A DNA stretch of 21,710 nucleotides from Chthonomonas sp. UBA2387 (GCA_002343445.1 DDSP01000050.1:1-21710); one strand, 5' to 3'. Counted from the first letter of the stretch, positions 14,018 through 21,076 are shown. Notes: a model not told the origin generated them from the letters alone. Numbers and translations are program-made.

Positions 14018-15081
14018 AACACAGGCTCGGTCGGGCGGGGGAGGCGGAGTTCGACGGGAAGGAGCGGGCGTAGCGGGGCCGACGGGAGGCGTTGGTACCA
14101 GTAGGCCGTGCTCGAGAAGTCGTTCCATAGTTTGTTCGCGTGGCCGTGCTCGATGGTCACGCGGATGCTCTCGCGGAAGCGGATCGGGTCCTCGATGTGG
14201 TACCGGTACATCGAGTTCTTCCCTTTCCAGGGCCACTCGCTGTTGCCCGAATAAAGGATCAAGCCGTGATAGGGTGCGGAATACTCCGTGCGCGGGCAGA
14301 ACGCCATGTTGAAGTAGTCCTCGGTTCCGGTTCCGTGCAGGGAGGGCGGCCAGGGTTCGCCGTCGATGAAGATCATGTCGTCGCCTTCGCCGTACCAATC
14401 GTTGCCTTGCCTGTGGAAGCAGTCGATGTGCAGGTTGCATCCCACGTACACGCCTTCCCCGGTGGCCTCCAGGAGCGTGTAGTTGCCATCTCCGGTCACG
14501 TTGGGTTGCCGCGACCAGATGTCCCAGATGTTCTCGTTGTTCAGCTTCTCCGTAAGCCAACCTTCGGTGGGATTCTCACGATGCCAGGTGGCGCAGAATC
14601 GCGCGACCTCGGGACCGAGCGGCGCGGGGTATTCCTCGTAGTCAATGTAGAAGTAAATGTTGATGGGCCGGTCGCTTTGGTTCTCGATCTCGATGCGCGC
14701 CGAGTCGAACGGCATCGCCCACCAGCAGTTCATCCCGCGCCCATCTTGGGGCGACATCTGCAACGGCAGCGAGACGAACTCCTTCATCAAGCCGTGGCCC
14801 ATCCCGAAGAAATCGCCCAGCGGCACCTCGACGCAGGGGTGCTCTTGGCCATCCCAGAACATCCGGATGACAGCCTTGCGCGGGAACGAGTCGTCGTTGC
14901 CGACGGTCATCCAGATGTGCTTGACGCAGCCGGGCCGGTCGGATTCCATGAGCATGCGCGTCTGGCCCGGCTCGAACACCCACCAGTCGGAGTTGTTGCC
15001 GGCGCGGTCGTAGCTGCTGGCGCGTCGCGAGCCAAAGTCGCGGAGCCGGGCGAGGTCGCTGAGGGTGGTGAATCCGAGCAT
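14014..15081 (-). CDS. DUF2961 / GH172-like glycoside hydrolase
   Basis: A 355-residue protein of the DUF2961 family, now classed as GH172, which includes alpha-D-fructofuranosidases and difructose anhydride synthases and also alpha-D-arabinofuranosidases. The signature motifs occur in order: ASSYDRAGNNSDWW (21-34), CVKHIWMTV (52-60), RMFWDGQEHPCVEVPLGDFFG (73-93), WWAMPF (120-125), YGEGDDMIFIDGE (230-242), HGTGTEDYF (249-257) and YRYHIEDPIRF (293-302). Glu232 and Glu254, in the last acidic motifs, are likely catalytic. No signal peptide is seen, so it should act in the cytoplasm on imported sugar. The ATG at 15081 lies 7 bases after a -10-like CATAAT. With the GH127 enzyme in the same window, arabinose- or fructose-containing glycans are plausible substrates. 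Confidence 0.9.
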   Translation of the reverse strand: MLGFTTLSDLARLRDFGSRRASSYDRAGNNSDWWVFEPGQTRMLMESDRPGCVKHIWMTVGNDDSFPRKAVIRMFWDGQEHPCVEVPLGDFFGMGHGLMKEFVSLPLQMSPQDGRGMNCWWAMPFDSARIEIENQSDRPINIYFYIDYEEYPAPLGPEVARFCATWHRENPTEGWLTEKLNNENIWDIWSRQPNVTGDGNYTLLEATGEGVYVGCNLHIDCFHRQGNDWYGEGDDMIFIDGEPWPPSLHGTGTEDYFNMAFCPRTEYSAPYHGLILYSGNSEWPWKGKNSMYRYHIEDPIRFRESIRVTIEHGHANKLWNDFSSTAYWYQRLPSAPLRPLLPVELRLPRPTEPVF

Positions 15082-15088
15082 CGGCGAG

Positions 15089-15094
15089 ATTATG
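15089..15094 (-). promoter_or_regulatory. -10 box (CATAAT) for the GH172-like gene
   Basis: CATAAT on the minus strand has one mismatch to TATAAT and ends 7 bases before the ATG at 15081. No -35 box is seen. It lies about 27 bases from the paired operator of the divergent regulator gene, which may influence it. Confidence 0.45.
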
Positions 15095-15120
15095 CCTCGG
15101 TTCGCTCCTGGTCGTGGGCG

Positions 15121-15162
15121 CCTACCCGGATTGCGGGTGGGATCACCCGTAATCCGGGTAGG
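15121..15162. promoter_or_regulatory. Paired palindromic operator before the winged-helix regulator gene
   Basis: Two copies of ACCCG-N5-CGGGT lie at 15124-15138 and 15145-15159, centres 21 bp apart, about two helical turns. Together they also form one large dyad, with 19-base arms at 15121-15139 and 15144-15162 matching at 18 of 19 positions around a 4-base loop. The right arm overlaps the -10-like TAGGAT and an AGGA. The layout fits two dimers of the downstream regulator repressing its own promoter on one DNA face; a large RNA hairpin is the alternative. Confidence 0.75.
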
Positions 15163-15164
15163 AT
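15159..15164 (+). promoter_or_regulatory. -10 box (TAGGAT) overlapping the operator
   Basis: TAGGAT fits TANNNT and ends 6 bases before the ATG at 15171. Its first four bases lie in the right arm of the large dyad, so bound repressor would block it directly. AGGA in the same place could alternatively serve as a Shine-Dalgarno sequence. Confidence 0.45.
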
Positions 15165-15170
15165 AGGGTC

Positions 15171-15509
15171 ATGGCATCGTTGGTCACCGTCGGTCTCTTT
15201 GGCACACAGACTCGAACCGCCACTCTGGTCGCCGTCCACGCCCTGGGTGAAACCCATGCGGCAGAATTGGCGCGAATCATCGGTCGCAGCCTGAGCCGGG
15301 TTCAGGCATCTCTCGACAGCCTGGAACGAGCCGGCGTCCTCGTCGGCGCTCTTGAAGGGGGCGCGCGCAGGGTGAGGCTCAGCCCTCGGTATCCCGCTAA
15401 GCCCGAGCTAGAGGCTCTCCTTGATCGCCTCGTGAGCCTAGACACCCAGCTTCTTGATCGCCTTGCGGCCGAGAGGCGACGACCGCGGAGGGCGGGTAAG
15501 TCCTTGTGA
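15171..15509 (+). CDS. Small winged-helix transcription regulator (probable antitoxin-type autorepressor)
   Basis: A 112-residue DNA-binding protein. Residues about 14-75 form an ArsR/MarR-like winged helix: TATLVAVHALGETHAAELARIIG (helices 1-2), SLSRVQASLDSLERAGVLVG (recognition helix) and a wing GGARRVRLSP. A helical tail (ELEALLDRLVSLDTQLLDRLAAERRR) could mediate dimerisation. Its stop overlaps the GTG start of the nucleotidyltransferase gene by four bases (GTGA), so the two are translated together. This order, small winged-helix protein then nucleotidyltransferase, resembles AbiE-type and MenA/T-type toxin-antitoxin pairs. The paired palindrome 9 bases upstream of the ATG is the obvious binding site. 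I infer the regulatory role; no specific named family was recognised. Confidence 0.8.
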   Translation: MASLVTVGLFGTQTRTATLVAVHALGETHAAELARIIGRSLSRVQASLDSLERAGVLVGALEGGARRVRLSPRYPAKPELEALLDRLVSLDTQLLDRLAAERRRPRRAGKSL

Positions 15510-16051
15510 TCAATCGAACCACATCGTTTGAGGAACTGGCTTTTCTCCTATGCACGGCTTTTGATCAAGATGGAACGACCGCCGTACTCAGTGGCGGTGG
15601 GGCGGCGACTATTTACGCTCCATTGGCCCATCAATCAAGGGATCTCGACTTCATAATTCAGTTCACATTTGGAATTGGCAACGCTTCCGCATCGCCAATA
15701 CTTGATCTTGGGTTTGTTCGCGAAGGTGGCACCTACGTTCATCCGGATTCCGACTTCACCGTGGAGTTTCCGATTGGACCATTGGCCATAGGCGAAGAGC
15801 TGGTCCGAACGTGGCATACGATGCGGAACCGAGATCTGTTGTTGCATATCATCAGTCCGACCGATTGTGTCCGCGACCGCCTTGCTTGGTATCTCTTCAA
15901 CAACGATCATAGCAGCCTTCAGCAAGCATTGGGTGTCGCGTTGGCTCAACCCATTGATCTACAAGCAGTCGAGTCGTGGTGCACGCGAGAGGGCGAACCT
16001 GGTAAGTTCAGGATCTTCAAGGAACGGTTGGAACGCCTCGCACACCAGTAA
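15506..16051 (+). CDS. Nucleotidyltransferase-fold protein, AbiEii/MenT-like (putative toxin)
   Basis: A 181-residue protein of the nucleotidyltransferase superfamily. Its active-site pattern is VLSGGGAATIYAP (27-39, glycine loop) followed by SRDLDF (44-49; metal ligands Asp46 and Asp48) and a likely third carboxylate, Glu87, in FTVEFP. The motif SPTDCVRDRLAWYLFNN (117-133) and the ending WCTREGEPGKF are typical of AbiEii-like proteins that move nucleotides to tRNA or protein. The start is GTG 15506, overlapping the regulator's stop. Its base composition is lower than its neighbours: two sampled 60-base stretches have about 47-48% GC against 75% just downstream, which suggests recent transfer. 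Toxicity is inference; a housekeeping nucleotidyltransferase is possible. Confidence 0.8.
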   Translation: MINRTTSFEELAFLLCTAFDQDGTTAVLSGGGAATIYAPLAHQSRDLDFIIQFTFGIGNASASPILDLGFVREGGTYVHPDSDFTVEFPIGPLAIGEELVRTWHTMRNRDLLLHIISPTDCVRDRLAWYLFNNDHSSLQQALGVALAQPIDLQAVESWCTREGEPGKFRIFKERLERLAHQ

Positions 16052-16054
16052 GTC

Positions 16055-17191
16055 ATGCTCGACTCTTTACGCACTCAAGCCCTCGCACTCGCCCAAGGAC
16101 GCGAGGCGGACGCCAACGCGATCGCCGACGTCGCCGCCCAAACCAGCCCCGAGGCGGCGGCGTGGGCGTTCACCCAATGGCGGCTGCGCGAGCGGGCCAA
16201 GCGTAAGTTCGCTCGGGCTGAGCACATGCTGTTCAGCGCCGAAGCGCTCGAGCAGGCCACGCACGAGCAGGTGGCCGCTTACCACGCCTCATTGTTCCCG
16301 ATCGGTACCCTAGTTGGCGATTTGGCCACGGGCATCGGCGGCGACGCCATCGCTCTTGCGGGGCGCGGATCGGTGTTAGGCTACGAGCCGGACGTTGCGC
16401 GCGCCGCACTCGCGCGGCACAATCTGGCCGCCCACGGCTTGGCCGGCGAGGTTCGTGAGGCCGACTGCTTAGGGGCCGATTGGCCGTTCGACTTCGCCTT
16501 TGCCGATCCGGCGCGTCGTGTCGAAGGGAGGCGCACACTGAGGATGGACGAGTTCCAGCCCGACCCCGCACGACTGGCCCAGCGCATGAGAGACCTGAGG
16601 CTGGGGGCGATCAAGCTCTCGCCGCTGCTCAAGGACGAGGAGTTGATGGCCCTGGGTGGGCGTGTCGAGTTCTTGAGCCACGAGAGCGAGTGCAAGGAGG
16701 CCCTCGTTGTGCTGGGCACCGACTCGGGCGAGCCCGGCTACGAGGCCGTCCACATTGAAAGCGGCGAACGATTGGCAGGCTCGCCTACCCCTCGACGCAT
16801 GACCCTGACCGACGAACCCGAGACGTGGTTCTTCGAAGCGGACCCCGCTGCGATCCGGGCCCATGCCCTCCCGGTGTTGGCCGAGCGTTACGACCTGTTC
16901 CCTCTCGGTCGCTCCAATGGCTATCTGACCGGACGAAGAAACGTAGAGTCTCCGTGGTTGAAAGCTTATCGAATCGTGGGGTTTGCTCCCACCGATCCAC
17001 GTCAGGCGGGCCGAGCTTTGACCGAACTCAACGCTGCGACGCCCGCCGTCAAGACGCGCAGCGCCAACATCGACCCTTTCGAGTTTGGTAGGAAACTGAG
17101 GTTGAAGGGGAGGCGCAACTTGGTGCTGGCCTACTTCCCGTCCTCGCAGGGGCGGCTGATGGGCCTGATGCTTGAGAACTCGGCTGCATAG
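16055..17191 (+). CDS. SAM-dependent methyltransferase with THUMP-like C-terminal domain
   Basis: A 378-residue class I methyltransferase. A helical N-terminus (1-80, ending RAEHMLFSAEALEQAT) precedes motif I, VGDLATGIGGD (87-97), with the ribose-binding acidic residue Glu111 in YEPD. DPARR (151-155) is the motif IV position, where NPPY-type enzymes bind the target base. Residues about 300-370 (GRSNGYLTGRRNVESPWLKAYR, then RKLRLKGRRN) resemble the THUMP-like RNA-binding domain of this family, found mainly in actinobacteria and related phyla. An RNA substrate is likely, but the exact nucleotide is unknown. The ATG lies 3 bases after the nucleotidyltransferase stop, so readthrough transcription from that module is likely, although GC content returns to about 75%. 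Confidence 0.88.
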   Translation: MLDSLRTQALALAQGREADANAIADVAAQTSPEAAAWAFTQWRLRERAKRKFARAEHMLFSAEALEQATHEQVAAYHASLFPIGTLVGDLATGIGGDAIALAGRGSVLGYEPDVARAALARHNLAAHGLAGEVREADCLGADWPFDFAFADPARRVEGRRTLRMDEFQPDPARLAQRMRDLRLGAIKLSPLLKDEELMALGGRVEFLSHESECKEALVVLGTDSGEPGYEAVHIESGERLAGSPTPRRMTLTDEPETWFFEADPAAIRAHALPVLAERYDLFPLGRSNGYLTGRRNVESPWLKAYRIVGFAPTDPRQAGRALTELNAATPAVKTRSANIDPFEFGRKLRLKGRRNLVLAYFPSSQGRLMGLMLENSAA

Positions 17192-17208
17192 GACCGCCCG
17201 GGGCGGTC
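17192..17208. terminator. GC hairpin between convergent genes
   Basis: A perfect 7-bp stem, GACCGCC (17192-17198) / GGCGGTC (17202-17208), with a CGG loop, lies directly after the methyltransferase stop codon. Its far arm overlaps the stop codon of the last coiled-coil gene. No T-run follows on either strand, so it would be an atypical, possibly two-way terminator or RNA-end protector. Confidence 0.5.
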
Positions 17209-18121
17209 AATCGCTGCCGAGACCGGCGACCTCTTCCAGAAGCAATCGAATCTCGCGCAACGCACCGACTGCGGCTTCGATGCCGACGTTCGTCGTCTCG
17301 ACAGCGTCGAGCAGCGTATCCTTGGCCTGACCCGCCGTCTCGCCAATCGAAACCAGGGTACTGCCCGAGCGTTCGGAGTCGCTCGCCAGTCGATCGGAGC
17401 GCTCGCCGAGCGCGGCCACCCCTTCGTTCTCGAACGAATCGCGCACCTGCTCGAGGGATGCTTCGACGCCGCTACTCACCTCCTCCTGACCGGATTGGAG
17501 GACCTCGCGCAGACGGTCGGCCGTTTGCTGAAGTTGATCGGCCAACTGCTGGGACCTATCTTCCAGACCCGGCACGACTTCGTCGGCGATGTACCGTTGC
17601 AAGGCTTCGGAACGATCCGAGAGCTTCTGCTGGGACTCGTCGAGCATGGCTTGAAAGTCTCCGGTGAAGAACTGGACGGTCTCTTGGGCCTCTCCTTCCA
17701 GGGCCTCCATCAGCTCGCCGCAGGCGTTCTTGAGTTCCTCGACGGTGTCTGCGAACTCGTTGATCAGGTCAATGGACTCTTCGCCAAAACGCTGTGCGTC
17801 CGCCACCACTTCGGCCGCTTCCGAGGCCATGGCCTCGATCCGGCTCTCCAATTCGCTGGCCTCCTGGCGCACGAGTTCGGCGAACGCTTCGACCCGGGCA
17901 AGGGCTTCTTGGAAGGCATCGCCCGCACGTTGCTTCGCAGACTCGGCCTGCTCTCGCAACGCGGCCAGGGCGGCCTCGACTTCGCCAAGCTTCTGTTCTG
18001 CTTGGGAACGGGCCGTTTGGAGTTGCTGTTCCACCCGGTCCATGTGGGCTTTGGCCGCATCCGCCCGCCCCGATGTGGCCAGCATGACGCCTAACGCATT
18101 GTCAACGGATTCTTCGAACAT
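17207..18121 (-). CDS. Acidic coiled-coil protein, fourth gene of the coiled-coil cluster
   Basis: A 304-residue protein of unknown function with no enzyme motif, signal peptide or membrane helix. It is rich in Glu, Ala, Gln and Leu, and long heptad-like stretches run from about residue 25 to 255. The first residues, MFEESVDNAL, share an ES(V/I) opening with the other three proteins. The C-terminus (TAGQAKDTLLDAVETTNVGIEAAVGAL) is less charged and may be the interaction end. GAGGGA lies 7 bases before the ATG, a good Shine-Dalgarno sequence. It begins 16 bases after the previous gene and ends in the hairpin shared with the convergent methyltransferase gene. Long open frames on the opposite strand are composition mirrors. 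Confidence 0.82.
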   Translation of the reverse strand: MFEESVDNALGVMLATSGRADAAKAHMDRVEQQLQTARSQAEQKLGEVEAALAALREQAESAKQRAGDAFQEALARVEAFAELVRQEASELESRIEAMASEAAEVVADAQRFGEESIDLINEFADTVEELKNACGELMEALEGEAQETVQFFTGDFQAMLDESQQKLSDRSEALQRYIADEVVPGLEDRSQQLADQLQQTADRLREVLQSGQEEVSSGVEASLEQVRDSFENEGVAALGERSDRLASDSERSGSTLVSIGETAGQAKDTLLDAVETTNVGIEAAVGALREIRLLLEEVAGLGSD

Positions 18122-18128
18122 CGTTTGG

Positions 18129-18134
18129 TCCCTC
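18129..18134 (-). promoter_or_regulatory. Shine-Dalgarno sequence of the fourth coiled-coil gene
   Basis: GAGGGA on the minus strand lies 7 bases before the ATG at 18121. It confirms that start and shows that internal operon genes use ordinary ribosome binding, unlike most first genes here. Confidence 0.5.
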
Positions 18135-18137
18135 GGG

Positions 18138-19040
18138 CTAGATCAAGCGCTCCAGAGCCTCCCACATCTCCATGAGCTCGTGGATGAGGTCCTCCAGAGG
18201 TCCGCGACTTTGCTCGGTGTCGCTGGAAAGTCCCGTGATGTGCCGGATCATTTGTTCGATCTGGTCCATCAATTCGCGGATGATCTGGGTCACCGCCTCC
18301 TTCAGTTCGGATTCGATCGCGCTTTGGGCACGATCCATCAAGCCGGTCACGCCGCCCTTGACGACATCTCCGGCCAGGGTCTCCAGAAAGGCTCGAAGGG
18401 CCTCGCCCTCTTGGTCGAGGTTCTCGCAAGCGTCTTGAACCGTTTGAACCACGGCATCGCTGACCTGTGCGTACACCTCGGCCATATGCTCCACTTCGGT
18501 CGCCACGGCCTCTTGGAAGGTTTCAACTTCTTGTCGCAACTGCTCGGTGTTCGCCCGTGCCTCTGAAATCGTGTTCTCGAGCAAATCGCTGGTCGTCTGG
18601 ACTTGCCCGCGCAGTTGATCCATGGACGCATCGAGATCGCCGCGGATCTGTTGCATGAGCGATTGGACCTCGTTGAACATCGCCTGAAGCCCGGTGGCCG
18701 CCTCCTCTTGCCGGCTCTCGGAATCTTCCACCGAGCGTTGAGAGGTATGGGCCACATTCAGCGCATCCTGCACCGATTGCTCGCCCGATTCGAGGCCCTC
18801 TGAAAGGGCATCGCTCCGGTCGGACAGGAAGTCGGCAAGTTCGGCCAACGCGCTCTCGGCTTGCGCCACTTCGTCGCGGGCTTGGTCGGCCAGGGCCTGC
18901 ATCGCTTGACCCAAGTCGCGCGCTTGAGCCTCGACCGCCTTGGCTTCGGTCGCTATCTCTTCGAGGCGCGGAGGGACCTCGGCGGCAAGCCGCAAGAGGT
19001 TCTCGACGGATTCTGAACTGCCTAGTGCATCGCTGAGCAT
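18138..19040 (-). CDS. Acidic coiled-coil protein, third gene of the coiled-coil cluster
   Basis: A 300-residue protein of unknown function, predicted soluble and almost all helical. Coiled-coil stretches cover about residues 25-210. The segment ETFQEAVATEVE (173-184) matches DTFEEAVRTEIE (180-191) of the first gene product at 8 of 12 positions and at a similar depth, the best evidence that the proteins are paralogues. The last third (about 225-300) is less regular, with hydrophobic amphipathic helices (VTQIIRELMDQIEQMIRHITG). AGGAAG precedes the ATG very closely. It begins 10 bases after the preceding gene. I do not recognise a family; apolipoprotein-like or SMC-arm-like matches would be expected from composition alone. 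Confidence 0.82.
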   Translation of the reverse strand: MLSDALGSSESVENLLRLAAEVPPRLEEIATEAKAVEAQARDLGQAMQALADQARDEVAQAESALAELADFLSDRSDALSEGLESGEQSVQDALNVAHTSQRSVEDSESRQEEAATGLQAMFNEVQSLMQQIRGDLDASMDQLRGQVQTTSDLLENTISEARANTEQLRQEVETFQEAVATEVEHMAEVYAQVSDAVVQTVQDACENLDQEGEALRAFLETLAGDVVKGGVTGLMDRAQSAIESELKEAVTQIIRELMDQIEQMIRHITGLSSDTEQSRGPLEDLIHELMEMWEALERLI

Positions 19041-19050
19041 ATCTTCCTAC

Positions 19051-20004
19051 CTAGAAAATGGCGTCAACGGCCTTGACTCCCATACGGAGGACCATAGCGG
19101 CCTTTTGCGCAGCCACGATCAGCGGGATGGCCGGGGCGATGGCGGCGCTGATTTGGGCACCGACGCCCATCTGGACCAGACACTCGGCAACTTCCTTGAT
19201 GAGTGCTTCCATCGCATCTTCGATCAATTCGTCGAATCGGTCTTCCACTTCTCGCTTGAGCGTGGTTTCGACATGGCGGCCGACCTCTTCCATGATCTGC
19301 TCAAGGCGTTGTTGGAGTTCGTCGCCTAGCGCCCGCGATTCGTCCTCGAACGACCGGTAAGACCTCTCGCCAAGGTCGCGGAACGTGTCGAACCCCCTAT
19401 CCATGAGGTCGGGTTCCTTCTGCGTCACGTGGTCCAGGAGGACTCGACTGACGCGATCCAAGGTTTGCTGGTGCCGCTGCTCGACCTCCGAGCGGAAGCG
19501 GTCCATGCCCTGTTCGAGTTCGGCTGCGAAGGCCTCCACCGCATCTTCCAGACGACCCGCTTCACGTGCAAACTGGTCGGAGGCCTGGACCAGTTCCCGC
19601 TGCTCCTGCTCCAGGAAGTTCAAGAACGCTCGGACGTCGGCTTGGAAGGCGCGGAACTCCTGGGACAGTTCGCCCAGGTTCTTGGCCATCGTCTGGTCCA
19701 AGGCGAGCAGGACTTGCGACACTTCGCCAAGCGCTTCCCGGCACGCGTCCACCGCTTCCGCGAGTTGAGCGCTCAGGTCCTCGATTCTGGAGTGGCCCTC
19801 GTTCCAAGCGTTGGAAACAACGTCGAGGACGAAGCCGTCCGCCTCGTCCATCACCAAGGATCGAGCTTGTTCGGCGGTGGAAATCGCCTCGTCAGCGCCC
19901 TCGATCATCTGCTCGGCGATCGCCAAGTGCTGATCAGCCGTTGCGACGGCCGCGGTCGAGTTCTGGATCGCCTCGATGAATTCGGGAAAGGTGAGTTCGG
20001 CCAT
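19051..20004 (-). CDS. Acidic coiled-coil protein with hydrophobic tail, second gene of the coiled-coil cluster
   Basis: A 317-residue protein of unknown function. It opens with ELTFPEFIEAI, comparable to the ES(V/I) opening of its neighbours, and runs through helical segments rich in Glu, Ala and Gln; LEDAVEAFAAELE (152-164) resembles the paralogues' central motif. Unlike the others, the last ~38 residues are hydrophobic and weakly basic (ISAAIAPAIPLIVAAQKAA, then VLRMGVKAVDAIF). They could insert into or lie on a membrane or act as an assembly helix. It begins 19 bases after the first gene, without a clear Shine-Dalgarno sequence. This gene may anchor the others, which is inference. It is the longest of the four. 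Confidence 0.82.
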   Translation of the reverse strand: MAELTFPEFIEAIQNSTAAVATADQHLAIAEQMIEGADEAISTAEQARSLVMDEADGFVLDVVSNAWNEGHSRIEDLSAQLAEAVDACREALGEVSQVLLALDQTMAKNLGELSQEFRAFQADVRAFLNFLEQEQRELVQASDQFAREAGRLEDAVEAFAAELEQGMDRFRSEVEQRHQQTLDRVSRVLLDHVTQKEPDLMDRGFDTFRDLGERSYRSFEDESRALGDELQQRLEQIMEEVGRHVETTLKREVEDRFDELIEDAMEALIKEVAECLVQMGVGAQISAAIAPAIPLIVAAQKAAMVLRMGVKAVDAIF

Positions 20005-20023
20005 GGCAATTCAGGGGTGGGCG

Positions 20024-20911
20024 TCAGATCAGGGCTTTGATGGTGTCCATGACGGGCTCGATCTTCTGAACGAGCGCAAGGATTTCCTTCACGGGTGCGA
20101 GGACCTCTCCGAGGCTGTTCTCGACGGCCTTGGTGGGCCCCTCCAAGAAGTCGGCCAAGGCGTCAATGGCCTCCATCAATTCCTTCGTCGCGCGCAGAAT
20201 CTCCGTCAGCCGCTCCTGCACGTACTCGCGTTCGAAATCCTGCAGCGTTCGGCCTTCGGTCTCATCCAGAAAGCCCGTGATGGCCTCCAGCTGGTTTTCG
20301 ATGCGGTCGGCGAACTGCTCGAAGGCATCGGTCGCCTCTTCGATTTCGGTGCGGACGGCCTCTTCGAAGGTATCCATCTGTTGGGAGAGTTCTTCGGCCT
20401 CCTGGATGAGCTTTTCGCGTTGCTCGGCCGTGGTCGCCAACAGCTTCTGCACGGCCTGCGAAGCTTCGTCGAATTCGCGCCGGCCCGCCTCTTGGAACTC
20501 CCGGCACTGCTGGAGCAGCTCGTCGTGCGCGTCGCGCGTTTCGCCTCGCAGCGACTCGAAGCGTTCGGTGGCCTCCGCGAACCGCTGTCGCAAGTTCTCG
20601 ACGTCTTCTTCGATTCGGTCGGCGGCCTGCTGGACTCGCTCGCCCAGACTCTCGGCGCGCTCGCCCGCTTCGGCCAGAGCACGCTCGGCCTCGGCGATCA
20701 GGTGTTCGAGTTCGTCCACCAGACGCGCTGTGCGGATGGCGACGGCTTCAAGCGCCTCGGTCACGTGTTCGGCGGCGGTAGCCAATCCGCTCGTGTGATC
20801 CAGCGCGGCTTCGATCTCGGCGAGAAGGGCGTCGGTCTCCTGCGCCTTCACGCACAGCTCGCCCAATTTGGCGATGCTCTCTTCGATGAGGAGGGTGACG
20901 TTTGCCGACAT
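20024..20911 (-). CDS. Acidic coiled-coil protein, first gene of the coiled-coil cluster
   Basis: A 295-residue protein of unknown function, predicted cytoplasmic and nearly all helical. The opening NVTLLIEESIAKL carries the IEESI motif shared in part with its three neighbours. A continuous coiled coil covers about residues 60-215, with Phe, Leu and Val at heptad core positions (ENLRQRFAEATERFESLRGE). The DTFEEAVRTEIE segment (180-191) matches the third gene product. A shorter, less acidic end follows (GPTKAVENSLGEVLAPVKEIL). I chose ATG 20911 because a TATAAT box lies 21 bases upstream; a longer reading to 20992 would start upstream of that promoter. There are two cysteines and no metal motif. 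A structural, scaffold or secreted-substrate role are all open. Confidence 0.82.
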   Translation of the reverse strand: MSANVTLLIEESIAKLGELCVKAQETDALLAEIEAALDHTSGLATAAEHVTEALEAVAIRTARLVDELEHLIAEAERALAEAGERAESLGERVQQAADRIEEDVENLRQRFAEATERFESLRGETRDAHDELLQQCREFQEAGRREFDEASQAVQKLLATTAEQREKLIQEAEELSQQMDTFEEAVRTEIEEATDAFEQFADRIENQLEAITGFLDETEGRTLQDFEREYVQERLTEILRATKELMEAIDALADFLEGPTKAVENSLGEVLAPVKEILALVQKIEPVMDTIKALI

Positions 20912-20932
20912 GGGTGCACCGGTGTTCCGACC

Positions 20933-20938
20933 ATTATA
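20933..20938 (-). promoter_or_regulatory. TATAAT promoter of the coiled-coil cluster
   Basis: A perfect TATAAT on the minus strand, inside the word TATAATGGTCG (20938 down to 20928). It predicts transcription start near 20926 and a leader of about 15 bases. No good -35 box is seen, but an A8 tract (T-run at 20976-20983 on the plus strand) lies at about -50 to -57, the position of an UP element. The same 11-base word recurs before the divergent gene. Confidence 0.6.
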
Positions 20939-21026
20939 TGCAGGAGAGGTCCTCTGAAGCGCAGCCAATTCATCGTTTTTTTTGGCGACCACCTCTCCAA
21001 CCGGCCTCCTTCGGACAACAAACGGC

Positions 21027-21053
21027 CCGAGTTCGACGGTTATGTCAACTCGG
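21027..21053. promoter_or_regulatory. Ten-bp dyad upstream of the LCP-like gene promoter
   Basis: CCGAGTT-c-GAC (21027-21037) pairs with GTC-AACTCGG (21044-21053), with one unpaired base and a 6-base centre (GGTTAT). It ends 17 bases before the TATAAT at 21071, covering the -35 area, so an activator or repressor site is likely. No gene ends here, which speaks against a terminator. The remaining parts of 20912-21178 hold the two promoters and no clear larger gene. Confidence 0.45.
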
Positions 21054-21070
21054 CTTGTCCTTCAGGGCCC

Positions 21071-21076
21071 TATAAT
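21071..21076 (+). promoter_or_regulatory. TATAAT promoter of the LCP-like gene
   Basis: A perfect TATAAT, again within TATAATGGTCG (21071-21081). Transcription would start near 21083, about 95 bases before the ATG at 21179, giving the longest leader in the window. The -35 position shows no TTGACA match and adjoins the dyad at 21027-21053. Confidence 0.5.

Noticed and set aside
20976..20983. T8 run as an intrinsic terminator
   Set aside because: No GC-rich stem precedes it on either strand and no gene ends nearby. As an A-tract upstream of the minus-strand TATAAT it is better explained as an UP-like element.
20943..20998. Inverted repeat GGAGAGGT ... ACCTCTCC across the coiled-coil promoter region
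   Set aside because: Only eight bases per arm with a 40-base spacer, and similar CCTCT words recur nearby, so chance is likely.
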